From Archangium sp. (lineage in GTDB: Bacteria > Myxococcota > Myxococcia > Myxococcales > Myxococcaceae): a DNA stretch of 64,000 nt. The notes beneath the pieces were generated by a model, which saw only the letters and a list, made by a program, of their open reading frames with translations, ran no database searches and was not told where the DNA came from. Position numbers and translations under genes: made by a program. The stretch spans positions 1 through 64,000 of the forward strand of contig JALHMW010000014.1 of assembly GCA_022843845.1 (NCBI GenBank), in the 5' to 3' direction. This document shows, in pieces, positions 9,101 to 17,083 of this stretch. How positions within the stretch are numbered: position 1 is the first letter of the stretch; every line of letters begins with the position of its first letter.

Positions 9101-10330
9101 TGGACGACGGGCAATGATCCCAACGGCAACACCGGCAGCGACTGGCGCATCGCGCAGGCGACGGCGACCTCGCACTACTGGTTCGGGCCGAACCCGTCGT
9201 CGCCCGCCGATACCTTCCTCGTCTCGCCGCCGCTCTCGGTGGGCCCTGGCCCCTTCACGATGAGCTTCAAGCACCGCTTCGACTTCGAGAAGGACACGAC
9301 GACCTTCTTCGACGGCGCCGTGCTCGAGCTCTCCGTCGACGGCCGCACCTGGACCGACCTGGGAGCGACCGCGACGCCTGGCTACACCGGTGCGATGCCC
9401 GCGCAGACCTCGAACCCGCTGCGTGGTCGTCGTGGCTACGTCGGCCAGAGTCCCAACTACCCGACCTTCAACACCGAGCGAGTCGAGCTGGGCACAACCT
9501 ACGCGAACCAGATGGTGCGGGTGCGCTTCCGCATCGGCTCCGATGACGCGGCGGCCGCCAAGGGCTGGGAGGTCGACGACATCGAGTTCACCGGCCTCAC
9601 GCAGCTGCCCTTCACCAGCGTCGCGCCCGACCCGAACACCTGCTCGGGCAACCGCGCGCCGACGCTCACCCCACCGATGAACCTGAGCGTGAGAGAGGGC
9701 GACGCGGTCTTCCTGACCGGCAGCGGCACCGACCCCGACGGCGACGCCGTGCGCATCGTCTTCGTGCAGCGCGAAGGGCCGATGGTCGACATCAGCGCCG
9801 GTGACTTCACCGCGCCCGAGGTCGAGCGCACCACCGACCTGGTCTTCGACGTCGTCGCCACCGATGGCGCCCTCGAGTCCATGCCTGCACGAATGACGGT
9901 CACGGTCGTCGACTCGAGCTCGGCGCCGACGGTGATGGCGCCGGCGAGCGTCGAGGTGCCAGAGGAGACGGCCTCGAGCGTGACGGCCACGGCGATCGAT
10001 CCACAAGGCGACGTGGTCTCGTTCACCTGGAAGCAGGTGTCGGGGCCGACGATCGAGCTGCGCGACGCGACGAGCGACACCGTGCGCTTCACCACGCCGC
10101 CCGTGAACGCCGACGTCACGCTGGTGCTCGAGGTAATCGCGAACGACGGCCAGTCCGACTCCGTGCCTGCGCGGGTCGAGGTGCTGGTTCGCGACGCCGG
10201 CCTCAAGGTGCTCGACGACTCGCTCGGCAAGACGCCGACGGGCTGCGTGGGCTGCTCGACCGGGGCCGACGTGTTCGCCCTCGCAGGTCTCGGAGCGCTG
10301 TTCGGTCTTCGCCGCCGCCGCCGGGCTTGA
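6131..10330 (+). CDS. Secreted M36 (fungalysin-type) metalloprotease with PA domain and MYXO-CTERM tail
   Basis: About 1399 residues. An N-terminal signal peptide is followed by an FTP-like propeptide (about residues 95-170) and the catalytic domain with the zinc site HEWGH (629-633) and third ligand Glu656 in GEGWSD. A protease-associated domain (about 520-610: GKIALVDRGLCTF) sits just before the zinc site. Beyond about residue 850 are CARDB/Ig-like and PKD-like beta domains. The protein ends in a MYXO-CTERM tail (GCVGCSTG, hydrophobic run, RRRRR), a sorting signal for outer-membrane display or processing in myxobacteria. It is likely a secreted or surface protease used in predation or nutrient release. 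GTG at 6131 was preferred over TTG 6095 because it gives a more normal signal peptide; the start is uncertain. A hairpin follows the stop codon. Confidence 0.92.
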   Translation: MNALLANRLSLSLGCLVSWTAALGAPGDDAFLRSRDVRAVAGAEGLSPAGRAALRNGMMSSSEPRLGVPTFFWVGQPTPGARTPRDQGLTAEQVARRTLFTHAELYRADRATWADSRLTQLHQLNDEGAVIAIFQQDVAGVRVFRDEVKVAMTKDYVVVAISGYLTPETKRLGAFSLRPSTAAAAAVSAMTGQGVETSALRPIAFQDGYQLWQLNDEPTPVRARQVWFPLPEGLEPGYYVEVELNEGETDSRYHSFVISARDGQLLYEKNLTADASYRVWAETTGLGLPLDGPSGNVPTPHPAGSPNGYQPPFVAPELVTRDYGPISTMDPWLPANATRTEGNNTFAYIDLARPNGFGAGDIAPTPNGDPDGGIVFDRVYDPLQNPYANESQRMAAATQLFYDINFLHDWYYDRGFDEAAGNAQLSNFGRGGIGNDPINAEGQDNSGTSNANMSTPSDGARPRMQMYVFTGTSTERITYNGANVSANGGQFGPQQYNVTADIVAVNDGDPSGMGGTVTDGCQPNFTVSVMGKIALVDRGLCTFVEKVQIAQTNGAVGIIIVDTSMFGRPLELVGSPMPNTTIPAMSLTRTVGATLRTAINAAANPIAVTLFRQATIDRDGTLDNAIIAHEWGHYISNRLIGDGNGLSARQSAGMGEGWSDFHALLMMVRADDLNVPSNANWMGTWAVGGYTTAATSAQGHYYGVRRVPYTVDFTKNGLTFKHIQRGIPLPQLPTANGLDGSFNAEVHSTGEVWATMLWEAYVALLRDTPRLTFDQAQDRMLRYLVAAYKLTPMMPTFIDARDALLAAAVARDPQDFALFWAAFARRGLGMEARAPDRDAPDNRPAIESFVVGNALQILELTIDDSTTSCDMDGVLDTDEVGMATVSVKNVGVGALTATSVSLSTMSPGLSFPQGPTAMLPTTQPFGTATVRIPVTLRGVRGFQGVVLNVSANDASLATPGPVTKEFRTRINSNTRPNGTATDDVEAPMSRWTTGNDPNGNTGSDWRIAQATATSHYWFGPNPSSPADTFLVSPPLSVGPGPFTMSFKHRFDFEKDTTTFFDGAVLELSVDGRTWTDLGATATPGYTGAMPAQTSNPLRGRRGYVGQSPNYPTFNTERVELGTTYANQMVRVRFRIGSDDAAAAKGWEVDDIEFTGLTQLPFTSVAPDPNTCSGNRAPTLTPPMNLSVREGDAVFLTGSGTDPDGDAVRIVFVQREGPMVDISAGDFTAPEVERTTDLVFDVVATDGALESMPARMTVTVVDSSSAPTVMAPASVEVPEETASSVTATAIDPQGDVVSFTWKQVSGPTIELRDATSDTVRFTTPPVNADVTLVLEVIANDGQSDSVPARVEVLVRDAGLKVLDDSLGKTPTGCVGCSTGADVFALAGLGALFGLRRRRRA

Positions 10331-10337
10331 GGAGAGT

Positions 10338-10357
10338 GCCTCTCCGATCGGAGGGGC
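10338..10357 (+). terminator. Candidate transcription terminator after the M36 gene
   Basis: An 8-bp stem with one G-U pair and a GATC loop (arms 10338-10345 and 10350-10357) starts seven bases after the stop codon. There is no T-tract, which is common for hairpins in such GC-rich genomes, so its strength as a terminator is uncertain. Confidence 0.4.
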
Positions 10358-10596
10358 GGCGAAGCCAGAGAACCCCCGCGGGAATGACCGACCCGTCGTC
10401 GTCGTTCCAACACCGAAGCAAGAGCGACCCATTCCAATTTCGAGTGGGCCGGTCAGTGCGAGGTGTTGGTCAGATGCAGTGCGCGTGGGCACTCCCTCCT
10501 GCGTGGCTGCCGTCGACCCGCCGTCTTCACCACTGGCCGGCCCCTCGGGAGGTTTCTTCATCGGTGCCCGTCGCTCTGCGCATACAGTGCCGCCCG

Positions 10597-11406
10597 ATGC
10601 GTCGCTCCTTCGTGTTGCTCTCACTCTCCGTCGTCTTTCCTGGCTGCTTCTTCCCGGCCGATCGCGGTCAGCTGCTCGAGACCCGCGTCGACAAGCTGGC
10701 TGACGACAACAAGAAGCTCAAAGCGACGCTCTCCGAGACGCAGGGCAAGCTCGATGAGACGACGTCACAGCTGAAGACCGCGCTCGAGCAGCTCGACCAG
10801 GCCTCGCGCACCACCGGCGCCAACATCGGCGTGAAGGTCGACAGCGCGATTCAAGACGTCGCCACGCTGCGCGGGCAGATGGAGAGCTACCAGTTCAAGA
10901 TCACCGAGCTCGAGGCGAAGGTGGCTGCGGCCGAGAAGTCGGGGCCTGCCTCGTCGCCGACGAAGCCTGACGAGCCGAAGAAGGAAGAGCTCAAGAAGCC
11001 CGACGATCCGAAGGAGTTCCTCAAGCTCGCCGACGACAAAGCGAAAGCCGGAGAGAACGACGTCGCGAAGAAGCTCTACGCCGAGTTCTTCAAGAAGTGG
11101 CCGCGCGACGAGCAGGTCGGTGAGGCGCACTACGGGCTGGGCGAGGTGCACTTCCTCGAGTCGAAGTGCCGCGAGGCGCTCTACGAGTACGGCAAGGTGA
11201 TTCAGGATCACCCGAAGTCGAAGTCGGCGCCGATGGCGTACTTGCGCTCCGCCGACTGCTTCAAGGAGCTCAAGATGATGGACGAGGCCAAGCTCGCGCT
11301 CAACGAGCTGATGAAGCAATACGCGAAGAGCGAGCAGGCAAAGCTCGCGAAGACGCGCCTGGCCGAGTTCGAGAAGAAGCCGGCGCCCAAAGGCGGCAAG
11401 AAGTGA
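10597..11406 (+). CDS. CpoB/YbgF-like TPR lipoprotein
   Basis: About 269 residues. A lipoprotein-type signal (SLSVVFPGC) is followed by a coiled-coil segment rich in Lys, Glu and Gln (about residues 25-110), a charged Pro/Lys linker, and TPR repeats (EFLKLADDKAKAGE, AHYGLGEVHFLESKC, AYLRSADCFKELKM). This is the layout of CpoB (YbgF), the periplasmic partner of the Tol-Pal system that coordinates envelope constriction with peptidoglycan synthesis. The Tol genes at 23025-24962 are not adjacent, so a Tol connection is inference from architecture. ATG 10597 begins the signal peptide; longer frames upstream lack homology. The stop codon overlaps the GTG start of the next gene (GTGA), implying translational coupling with the candidate selenoprotein. 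Confidence 0.82.
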   Translation: MRRSFVLLSLSVVFPGCFFPADRGQLLETRVDKLADDNKKLKATLSETQGKLDETTSQLKTALEQLDQASRTTGANIGVKVDSAIQDVATLRGQMESYQFKITELEAKVAAAEKSGPASSPTKPDEPKKEELKKPDDPKEFLKLADDKAKAGENDVAKKLYAEFFKKWPRDEQVGEAHYGLGEVHFLESKCREALYEYGKVIQDHPKSKSAPMAYLRSADCFKELKMMDEAKLALNELMKQYAKSEQAKLAKTRLAEFEKKPAPKGGKK

Positions 11407-12482
11407 AGCTCCTCGTGTTGTCGCTCGCCCTTGCGCTTCCAGCTTTCGCGGCGCCGCCGAAGACGATCACCATCGCGTACCAGGGAGACGTCGGGGGCGA
11501 AGTCGCCCCCTGTGGTTGACGCGCCAACCCCTCTGGCGGTCTCGCCAGACGCAAGACGGTGCTCAGCGGCCTGACGGGCAACGTGCTCGTGCTGGACTCG
11601 GGCAACGCGCTCTTTCGCGTGAACCCAGGCGGCCGCGCGAGCGAAGACGACGAGCGGCGCGCGCGCCTCGTGCTCTCGACCATGGGCGTGCTGGGCACGA
11701 AGCTGTTTGCCGTCGGCCTTCGCGATCTCGTGGCCGGCCCCGGGTTCCTCACCACCGAAGCGAAGAAGGCCGGCGTGCAGCTCGTCTCGACGAACCTGGA
11801 GCTCAACGGCAAGCCTGCCTTCGCGCGCTCGGCGGTGATCGATCAGGGCGGCGTGAAGGTCGCGGTGCTCGTGGCCTCTGGCTTCGGTCCCGTGCCGGGC
11901 GCTCCGGGGCTGGTCGGAACGACCGCGCTTGGCGCCCTCAAGGCAGAGCTCGGCAGATTGCCCGCGCGAGACCTCACGATCGTCATCGACACCGCTGGCT
12001 ACGAAGAGTCGATGGCGCTGGCCGACGCCCTGTCGGGCTCGGTCGATATCGTGATCCAGTCGGGTGAATTCCGGGGCACGGTGCCTCCGCAACGCGTGAA
12101 GGACACGTTCCTGCTCGCCTCTGGCCAGCGCGGGCAGTCGGTGGCGAAGCTCGAGCTGACCCTGGCGAAGGGCACGGGGCCGTTCTCCGATCTCAACGAG
12201 TCTGCCCGCGACGTCGAGCTGCTCCAGAACCTCGACACTCAGCTCAAGTCACTCGACGAGCGCCTCAAGCTCGCGAAGGACGCGCAGGCGAAGCAGGGCC
12301 TGCAGGCGTTGATGAAAGAGATGAAAACGCGCCGCGAGGAGCAGGCGAAGCGGGTGAAGACGGCCGCCGGTGCACGCTCGCTGAAGCTCGACTGGCTGCT
12401 GCTCGGCGCCGACATCAAAGACGACGAGGCGATCAAGGCCGAGGTGTTGAAGGTCGAGCCGACGTACTCGGGGCTGCACTGA
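11403..12482 (+). CDS. Candidate selenoprotein: 5'-nucleotidase/metallophosphoesterase-like exported protein with in-frame TGA
   Basis: Reading from GTG 11403 gives a clean signal peptide (MKLLVLSLALALPAFA) and then GEVAPCG, an in-frame TGA (11517-11519, codon 39), and NPSGGLARRK; the frame then runs to 12482 with no other stop. Exported UshA-like proteins of this type carry Pro-Cys-Gly-Cys, a short spacer and GGLARR here, so the TGA sits exactly at the second Cys, a classic position for selenocysteine. The D-x-H metal motif of true 5'-nucleotidases is D-V-G here, so phosphatase activity is doubtful and a redox or metal role of the Cys-Sec pair is possible. The C-terminal third is a charged coiled coil (about residues 260-330). 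It is coupled to the CpoB-like gene. Alternatives are a nonsense mutation, a sequence error (TGC to TGA), or a shortened protein from GTG 11559 that would lack any export signal. Confidence 0.7.
11532..11549 (+). promoter_or_regulatory. Candidate bacterial SECIS element
   Basis: A perfect 7-bp stem (TCTGGCG 11532-11538 with CGCCAGA 11543-11549) is closed by a GTCT loop (11539-11542). The loop begins 19 nt after the TGA and has G at its first position followed by T. From memory, bacterial SECIS elements need an apical loop roughly 16-37 nt from the UGA with a G in the first two loop positions, and the E. coli fdhF element has a GGUCU apex very like this one. The outer pairs use TCT (Ser) and AGA (Arg), both uncommon codons in this GC-rich DNA, which suggests selection for pairing. 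Confidence 0.6.
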
Positions 12483-12538
12483 GACGAACGGGGAGTCGCT
12501 GTTCCCGGGCGCCGTCGCCGTGAGGTAGACGTTCGCCG

Positions 12539-13522
12539 ATGCAGGCCGCTGACTTCTTCCGCGCGGTGTACGCGAACCCGGCCGACGACGGCGCCAAGCA
12601 GGTGCTCGCCGACGTGTTGATGGAGGCGGGCGATCCTCGCGGAGAGCTCATCGCGCTCCAGATGTCACGTCGGCGCTCGCGCAAAGCCGAGCTCAAGCTG
12701 GAGCGTCTCTTCGAGCGGCACCGCGCGCAGTTCCTCGGGCCGCTTGCCGCTGTGGTGTCCGAGCGCGGCCAGGTCTGGGAGAACGGCTTCCTCGTCGAGT
12801 GTAGCCTCACGCTCGACGGCCGGCTTCGAGACGAGCCCTCGCTCGCGACGCTCCGCGCGGTCCGGCTCCTCAATCGGGAGGCCGACGTGCCGCTCGAGCT
12901 GCTCGGCCCTCATTGCCGCGCCGTCAGAACGCTCAGCGGCGTCGGCCGCCACGCGGTCGTGCCGCTCTTCACCCACGATCGTTCGTTGCCGTTCTGGAGC
13001 GTCGACCTCGAAGGGCCCGGCAACGCCGAGGCGTGGTCGCCGGCGGAGCTCGACGCGGTGCGGGTCGCCCGCGCGCTGCCTGATCTGCGGCACCTCTCGT
13101 TGACCATCTGGCGCTTCGGCGTCGACGAGCTCGAGTGGCTGTGGACCGCGCCCGTGTTCGGCCGGCTGCGCACGCTCGAGCTGGGGCTGCACCGCGTGGC
13201 CATCAACGTCGGCACCTTGAGAGACCGGCTCCTCACGCTCGCCGACGTGCCTGACGCGTTGATCCTCCACGGGCGCCAGCTCGAGGTGAAGCTCAAGCCC
13301 ACCGATGGCTGGCGGGTGATGCACCTCACCATTCACACACCGTTGGTGGAGCCGGTGATGCACGACGCCGAGCTGATGCTCCAGTCGTTGCCCGCCAACG
13401 GCCTCACGCGGCTCGACGTGGCGTGCGACTTTCCGGTAGCGAAGGACGCGCTGGCCCGGCTCAAGGCGCTGGTGAAGCGGTTCCCGCGGCTGGCGCCGGT
13501 GACGTGGCCCTCGAGCCGGTGA
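12539..13522 (+). CDS. TIGR02996-domain protein with LRR-like C-terminus
   Basis: 327 residues. The N-terminus shows the TIGR02996 pattern (FFRAVYANPADDGAKQVLAD, then GDPRGELIALQ), followed by an Arg/Lys-rich helix and repeats that look like loose leucine-rich repeats (LPDLRHLSLTIWRFG, FGRLRTLELGLHR). There is no signal peptide or membrane segment. It is related in domain layout to the gene at 5049 but clearly divergent. It lies 56 bases after the candidate selenoprotein on the same strand and may be co-transcribed, although nothing links their functions. Role unknown; the family is known mainly as lineage-specific paralog expansions. Confidence 0.8.
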   Translation: MQAADFFRAVYANPADDGAKQVLADVLMEAGDPRGELIALQMSRRRSRKAELKLERLFERHRAQFLGPLAAVVSERGQVWENGFLVECSLTLDGRLRDEPSLATLRAVRLLNREADVPLELLGPHCRAVRTLSGVGRHAVVPLFTHDRSLPFWSVDLEGPGNAEAWSPAELDAVRVARALPDLRHLSLTIWRFGVDELEWLWTAPVFGRLRTLELGLHRVAINVGTLRDRLLTLADVPDALILHGRQLEVKLKPTDGWRVMHLTIHTPLVEPVMHDAELMLQSLPANGLTRLDVACDFPVAKDALARLKALVKRFPRLAPVTWPSSR

Positions 13523-13541
13523 GCGAACCCTGGAAACACGA

Positions 13542-13587
13542 CCGCCACGACAGGGACGATCGCAGGGCGACCGTCATGCCGTGGCGG
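13542..13587. terminator. Composite hairpin, probable bidirectional terminator
   Basis: Between the convergent genes ending at 13522 (+) and 13613 (-) lies a two-storey inverted repeat. The outer stem is 8 perfect pairs (CCGCCACG 13542-13549 with CGTGGCGG 13580-13587) and the inner stem 9 pairs with one mismatch (13555-13563 with 13567-13575, loop AGG). Its position between two gene ends suggests it stops transcription from both sides. Confidence 0.6.
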
Positions 13588-13612
13588 GCTTCAGCGACGA
13601 CTCAGGCGCGGC

Positions 13613-15742
13613 TCAGGGCTGGCCAGCAGCGGGGGAGCCCGCCTTGCCCTTGAGCTCATCGACGATGCGCTGCGCCCCGTAGATCTTCTCGAGCGCCTCG
13701 AGGATCGCCGACGAGTGCACCGCGATCGCCCGGTTCTGCGACTCGTCGAAGCCGTAGTCCCCGCCGAGTGACTGAATGTTGCCGTCGAAGATCAGCCCGA
13801 CGACTTCGCGATCCTTGTTCACCATGGGCGAGCCCGAGTTGCCGCCGATGATGTCGTTGGTGGTGGCCATGTTGAACGGCGTGTCGAGGTTCAGCTTCGG
13901 CTTCGCGTCGAGCCACGTCTTCGGCAGCGCGAACGGCTCGGCGCCGGTGTGGCGGGTGAACGCGCCAGCGAACGTGGTGAGCGGCTTCACCTCACGGCCG
14001 TCTTCCAGGTAGCTCTTCACCGAGCCGTACGAGAGGCGCAGGGTGAACGTCGCGTCGGGGTAGATGCTCTGGCCGTAGACGGCGAAGCGGGCCTTGGCGA
14101 GCGCCTCCTGCTGCTTCTTCAGCGGGCCTTCGACTTCGTTCTCCCATTTCGTGCGAATCGCGCGGGCCTCGGCGTCGAAGCTGCGGGCGAACTCGATCAT
14201 CGGATCCTTCGAGGCGTCGATGGCCGCCGCGCCGCCGTTGAAGAGCGCGGTGCGCGAGGTGGTGTCAGCCATCGGCTTGCCAGTCTTCGGGTCCTTCGCG
14301 GTCGCCGCGAGCTCGTCGAGCTTCGTGCCGGTGATCAACGCCTTCGCTACCTCGGCCGGCGACTTCACGCCGAGCATCTTCTTCACGATGGGGTGATCGG
14401 GGCTCAGGTCTTCGCGGATCTTGGTGAGCGACCAGGTCAGCTTCGCGATCTCGAGCTCCTTGTAGACCGGAGCGTTCGAGAGCATCTGCGCCTTCAGCTG
14501 CGGCATGCGCGAGTCGGTGAACTCCTTGAGGCGCTCACCGTTGGGCTTGCTCGACTCGGCGGCATAGCGCACCAGCGTGCGCGCCTTCGAGAACAGATCG
14601 GAATACGGGCCACCCTCGAGCGCGCCGTACTCCTTGCGCATGGTGGCGTTCTTCTTCGTGAGCGCCGCGATCTCGTCCCACACCTTGCCGAACTCCTTCT
14701 TGAGCTTCGGGTTCGCGTTCACCTTCTTCTTGAAGTCCTCTTCGTTGGCCTTGAGCTTTCCGTAGAACGCCGAGTCGGCGAGCGCGCCGTGACGGCCCTT
14801 GAGCGCCTTGAACGCGTTCTCGACGCCGAACAGCGTGTCGTTCGAGTGGCGCTTCTGCTCGGGCCCGCGGTTCTGGTACTCGCTGATGAGGCCGCGAATC
14901 TCGCTCAAGCGGAACAGGCGCTGCGGCAGGCGGTAGTCGCGGTCGTCTTCGAGCTGCGAGACCGTCAACGTGCGCGAGGTGCCGCCCGGGTTGCCCGAGA
15001 CGAACGTGAGGTCGCCTTCCTTCGCGCCCGCCGCCGACCACTTGAAGTACGTGTCGTTCTTCAGCGGCTTGCCGTCGGCGCCGTAGATGCGCACGAACGT
15101 CATGTCGAGATCGTACCGGGGGAACATGAAGTTGTCGGGGTCGCCGCCGAAGAACGCGATCGCGTCTTCAGGCGCCATCACCAGCCGCACGTCCTGGAAG
15201 CGGCGGTACTTGTAGAGATCGTACCGGCCGCCCCGGTACAGCGTGACGACGTCGCAGCGGAACTCGTCGCTCGTGGCGCAGTCCTTCTCGATCTTCGCGA
15301 TCTCGCTCTTCTGCGTCTCGGCGAACTTGTCGTCCGTCACGGCCTTCGTCGCGTCCTGCACCCGCTTGGTGACGTCGGTGATCTCGACGAGCTGGTTCAT
15401 CTCCATCGCCGGGCACTTCGGCTCGTCGGCCATGGTCTTCGCGAAGAAGCCCTCTTTGTTGAAGTCCTTCTTCTGCAGGCCCGAGAGGTTCTCGATGCAG
15501 GTGCGCGCGCAGTGGTGGTTCGTCATGACAAGGCCGTCAGCGGAGACGAGCGAGGCCGAACACCCGCCGGCGATGCGCACCGAGGCCAGCCGCACCTGAT
15601 CGAGCCACTCCTTCGTCGGCTCGAACCCGTACTTCTTCTTCACCTCGGCCGAGGGGAAGTTGTTGAACGTCCACATGCCTTCGTCGGCGAGGGCGGGCGC
15701 AGTGAGCACGAGCATCGACAGCGCAAAGAGGCGCAGCTTCAT
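13613..15742 (-). CDS. S46-family serine peptidase (dipeptidyl-peptidase 7/11 type)
   Basis: About 709 residues with an N-terminal signal peptide (LFALSMLVLTAPALA). The S46 hallmarks are present: GGCSASLVSADGLVMTNHHC with the catalytic His near the N-terminus, and GGNSGSPMVN with the nucleophile Ser near the C-terminus, as in the chymotrypsin-like double barrel interrupted by a helical domain. S46 enzymes remove dipeptides from the N-termini of peptides in the periplasm, a trait of organisms that live on protein. The length matches the family (about 700-720). ATG 15742 was chosen because GGAG sits six bases upstream and the signal peptide begins there. It is convergent with the TIGR02996 gene, separated by a strong hairpin. 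A role in peptide scavenging during predation is inference. Confidence 0.93.
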   Translation of the reverse strand: MKLRLFALSMLVLTAPALADEGMWTFNNFPSAEVKKKYGFEPTKEWLDQVRLASVRIAGGCSASLVSADGLVMTNHHCARTCIENLSGLQKKDFNKEGFFAKTMADEPKCPAMEMNQLVEITDVTKRVQDATKAVTDDKFAETQKSEIAKIEKDCATSDEFRCDVVTLYRGGRYDLYKYRRFQDVRLVMAPEDAIAFFGGDPDNFMFPRYDLDMTFVRIYGADGKPLKNDTYFKWSAAGAKEGDLTFVSGNPGGTSRTLTVSQLEDDRDYRLPQRLFRLSEIRGLISEYQNRGPEQKRHSNDTLFGVENAFKALKGRHGALADSAFYGKLKANEEDFKKKVNANPKLKKEFGKVWDEIAALTKKNATMRKEYGALEGGPYSDLFSKARTLVRYAAESSKPNGERLKEFTDSRMPQLKAQMLSNAPVYKELEIAKLTWSLTKIREDLSPDHPIVKKMLGVKSPAEVAKALITGTKLDELAATAKDPKTGKPMADTTSRTALFNGGAAAIDASKDPMIEFARSFDAEARAIRTKWENEVEGPLKKQQEALAKARFAVYGQSIYPDATFTLRLSYGSVKSYLEDGREVKPLTTFAGAFTRHTGAEPFALPKTWLDAKPKLNLDTPFNMATTNDIIGGNSGSPMVNKDREVVGLIFDGNIQSLGGDYGFDESQNRAIAVHSSAILEALEKIYGAQRIVDELKGKAGSPAAGQP

Positions 15743-15838
15743 GGCGGTCTCCATCAGGTGACGTCGGGGAATGACGAGGAGCGCCAATGCCCTCGCCCGT
15801 GGCGTCGGTCAAGGGCCAGCGCGCCGCGAAAGCCCCCG

Positions 15839-17059
15839 TCAGAAGAACGAGAGCAACGTGTTCACCAGGCCCCCGAGGATCAACGAGGCCATCAGGGTCG
15901 AGCCCACGATGATGGCGACGGGGTGCGCGTCGACGCGATGAATCGCTTCCTGGAACATTCGTTTGGCGAAGGTGCGCTGGCACTTCACGTCGACGCGGCC
16001 ATCGACGACCTTCTGCAGGCCATCGATCATCTCGGAGATCGACTGGAAGCGCTTGTTCACGTCCTTCTCGAAGCCCTTCTTCAAGTACCAGCCCAGCTCC
16101 GCTGGAACGGCTGGCTGGTGGGGGCTCTGCGTGACGTTGAAGAAGTCAGGCACGCGCGTCTGCACCGCCGTGAGGATGTCGGGGATGCCCTCGACGTCGG
16201 CAAGATAGTTCGTCAGGTAGAGGAACTCGTGGAAGACGACGGCCAGCGAGTAGCAGTCGCTGCGCACGTCGAGCTTGTCGATCTCTCCACGGGCCTGCTC
16301 GGGTGACATGTAGAGCGGCGTGCCCATCACGGCCCCCGCATGCGTCTCGAGCGCCGTGCCGGTGCGACTGCCTGGCTCGCTGACGGCGGGGGCGGCGCCG
16401 AGGGCCTCCGGAGCGCCGACGTGCCGCGCCAGGCCCCAGTCCATCACCGTCACCTCGCCGTACGGGCCGATCATGATGTTCGCTGGCTTCAGATCGCGGT
16501 GCAGGTAGCCACGCTGGTGCGCGTAGGCCATCGCGTTGAGCACGCTGAGGAAGATCTGCATGCGCACGTGAAAGGGAAACCGCTGGTGCGCCGCCGCATC
16601 GCCGGCGTGGAGCTTGTTGACGATCGACTCCAGGCTCTCGCCGTGGAGGTGCTTCATGACGAAGTAGTATCGCCCGGCCTCGTCGACGCCGACGTCATGC
16701 ACGGGGACGATGTTGGGGTGCTCGAGCGCGCCGACGATTCGAATCTCGTCGACGAAGCGCATCAGCAGCCCGAGGTCCTCCTGGCTGTTGAGGCGCTTGA
16801 TGGCGACCGTCCGCTCGATGTCGTGATCTCTCGCGAGCACCACCTCGCCCATGCCGCCACGCCCGAGCGGGCTGAGCTCTTCGAAGCGCATGCGGGTGCC
16901 CGGCGCCGCCGTCGGTACGGGCCCATTCCAGTTCAACCGGGGCAGCACCGTCGACCGCCTGGTCTCGACGGCAACGGTGACGTTCTGTGACTGGTCCGCC
17001 GGGCGGACGTGGGTGTCGTTCGGCCCGACCATCGGAATGGAGTCGCTCATGAGGTTCAT
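15839..17059 (-). CDS. Membrane-anchored Ser/Thr protein kinase
   Basis: 406 residues. A Hanks-type kinase domain starts at about residue 58 with the glycine loop GRGGMGEV, the VAIK lysine, the catalytic loop HRDLKPANIM and a DWG metal motif in place of DFG, which is common in myxobacterial kinases. A single hydrophobic segment close to the C-terminus (IIVGSTLMASLILGGLVNTL) anchors it in the membrane with the kinase domain in the cytoplasm; there is almost no extracytoplasmic part. Myxobacteria encode very many such kinases. The substrate is unknown. The GTG/ATG choice at the 5' end is uncertain (ATG 17059 or 17050). An inverted repeat and a Kelch lipoprotein gene lie upstream, and the S46 peptidase gene lies downstream on the same strand. 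Confidence 0.92.
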   Translation of the reverse strand: MNLMSDSIPMVGPNDTHVRPADQSQNVTVAVETRRSTVLPRLNWNGPVPTAAPGTRMRFEELSPLGRGGMGEVVLARDHDIERTVAIKRLNSQEDLGLLMRFVDEIRIVGALEHPNIVPVHDVGVDEAGRYYFVMKHLHGESLESIVNKLHAGDAAAHQRFPFHVRMQIFLSVLNAMAYAHQRGYLHRDLKPANIMIGPYGEVTVMDWGLARHVGAPEALGAAPAVSEPGSRTGTALETHAGAVMGTPLYMSPEQARGEIDKLDVRSDCYSLAVVFHEFLYLTNYLADVEGIPDILTAVQTRVPDFFNVTQSPHQPAVPAELGWYLKKGFEKDVNKRFQSISEMIDGLQKVVDGRVDVKCQRTFAKRMFQEAIHRVDAHPVAIIVGSTLMASLILGGLVNTLLSFF

Positions 17060-17083
17060 GACTGTGCCAAGGAATAGGACCGA

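Noticed and set aside
11559..12482. 5'-nucleotidase-like gene starting at GTG 11559
   Set aside because: This would drop the signal peptide and the GGLARR motif that are present in the same frame just upstream; recoding of the TGA explains the whole frame better.
13949..16306. Plus-strand open frame of 785 codons opposite the S46 peptidase and the kinase
   Set aside because: It spans two recognised genes and their gap on the other strand and has no motif; a shadow frame.
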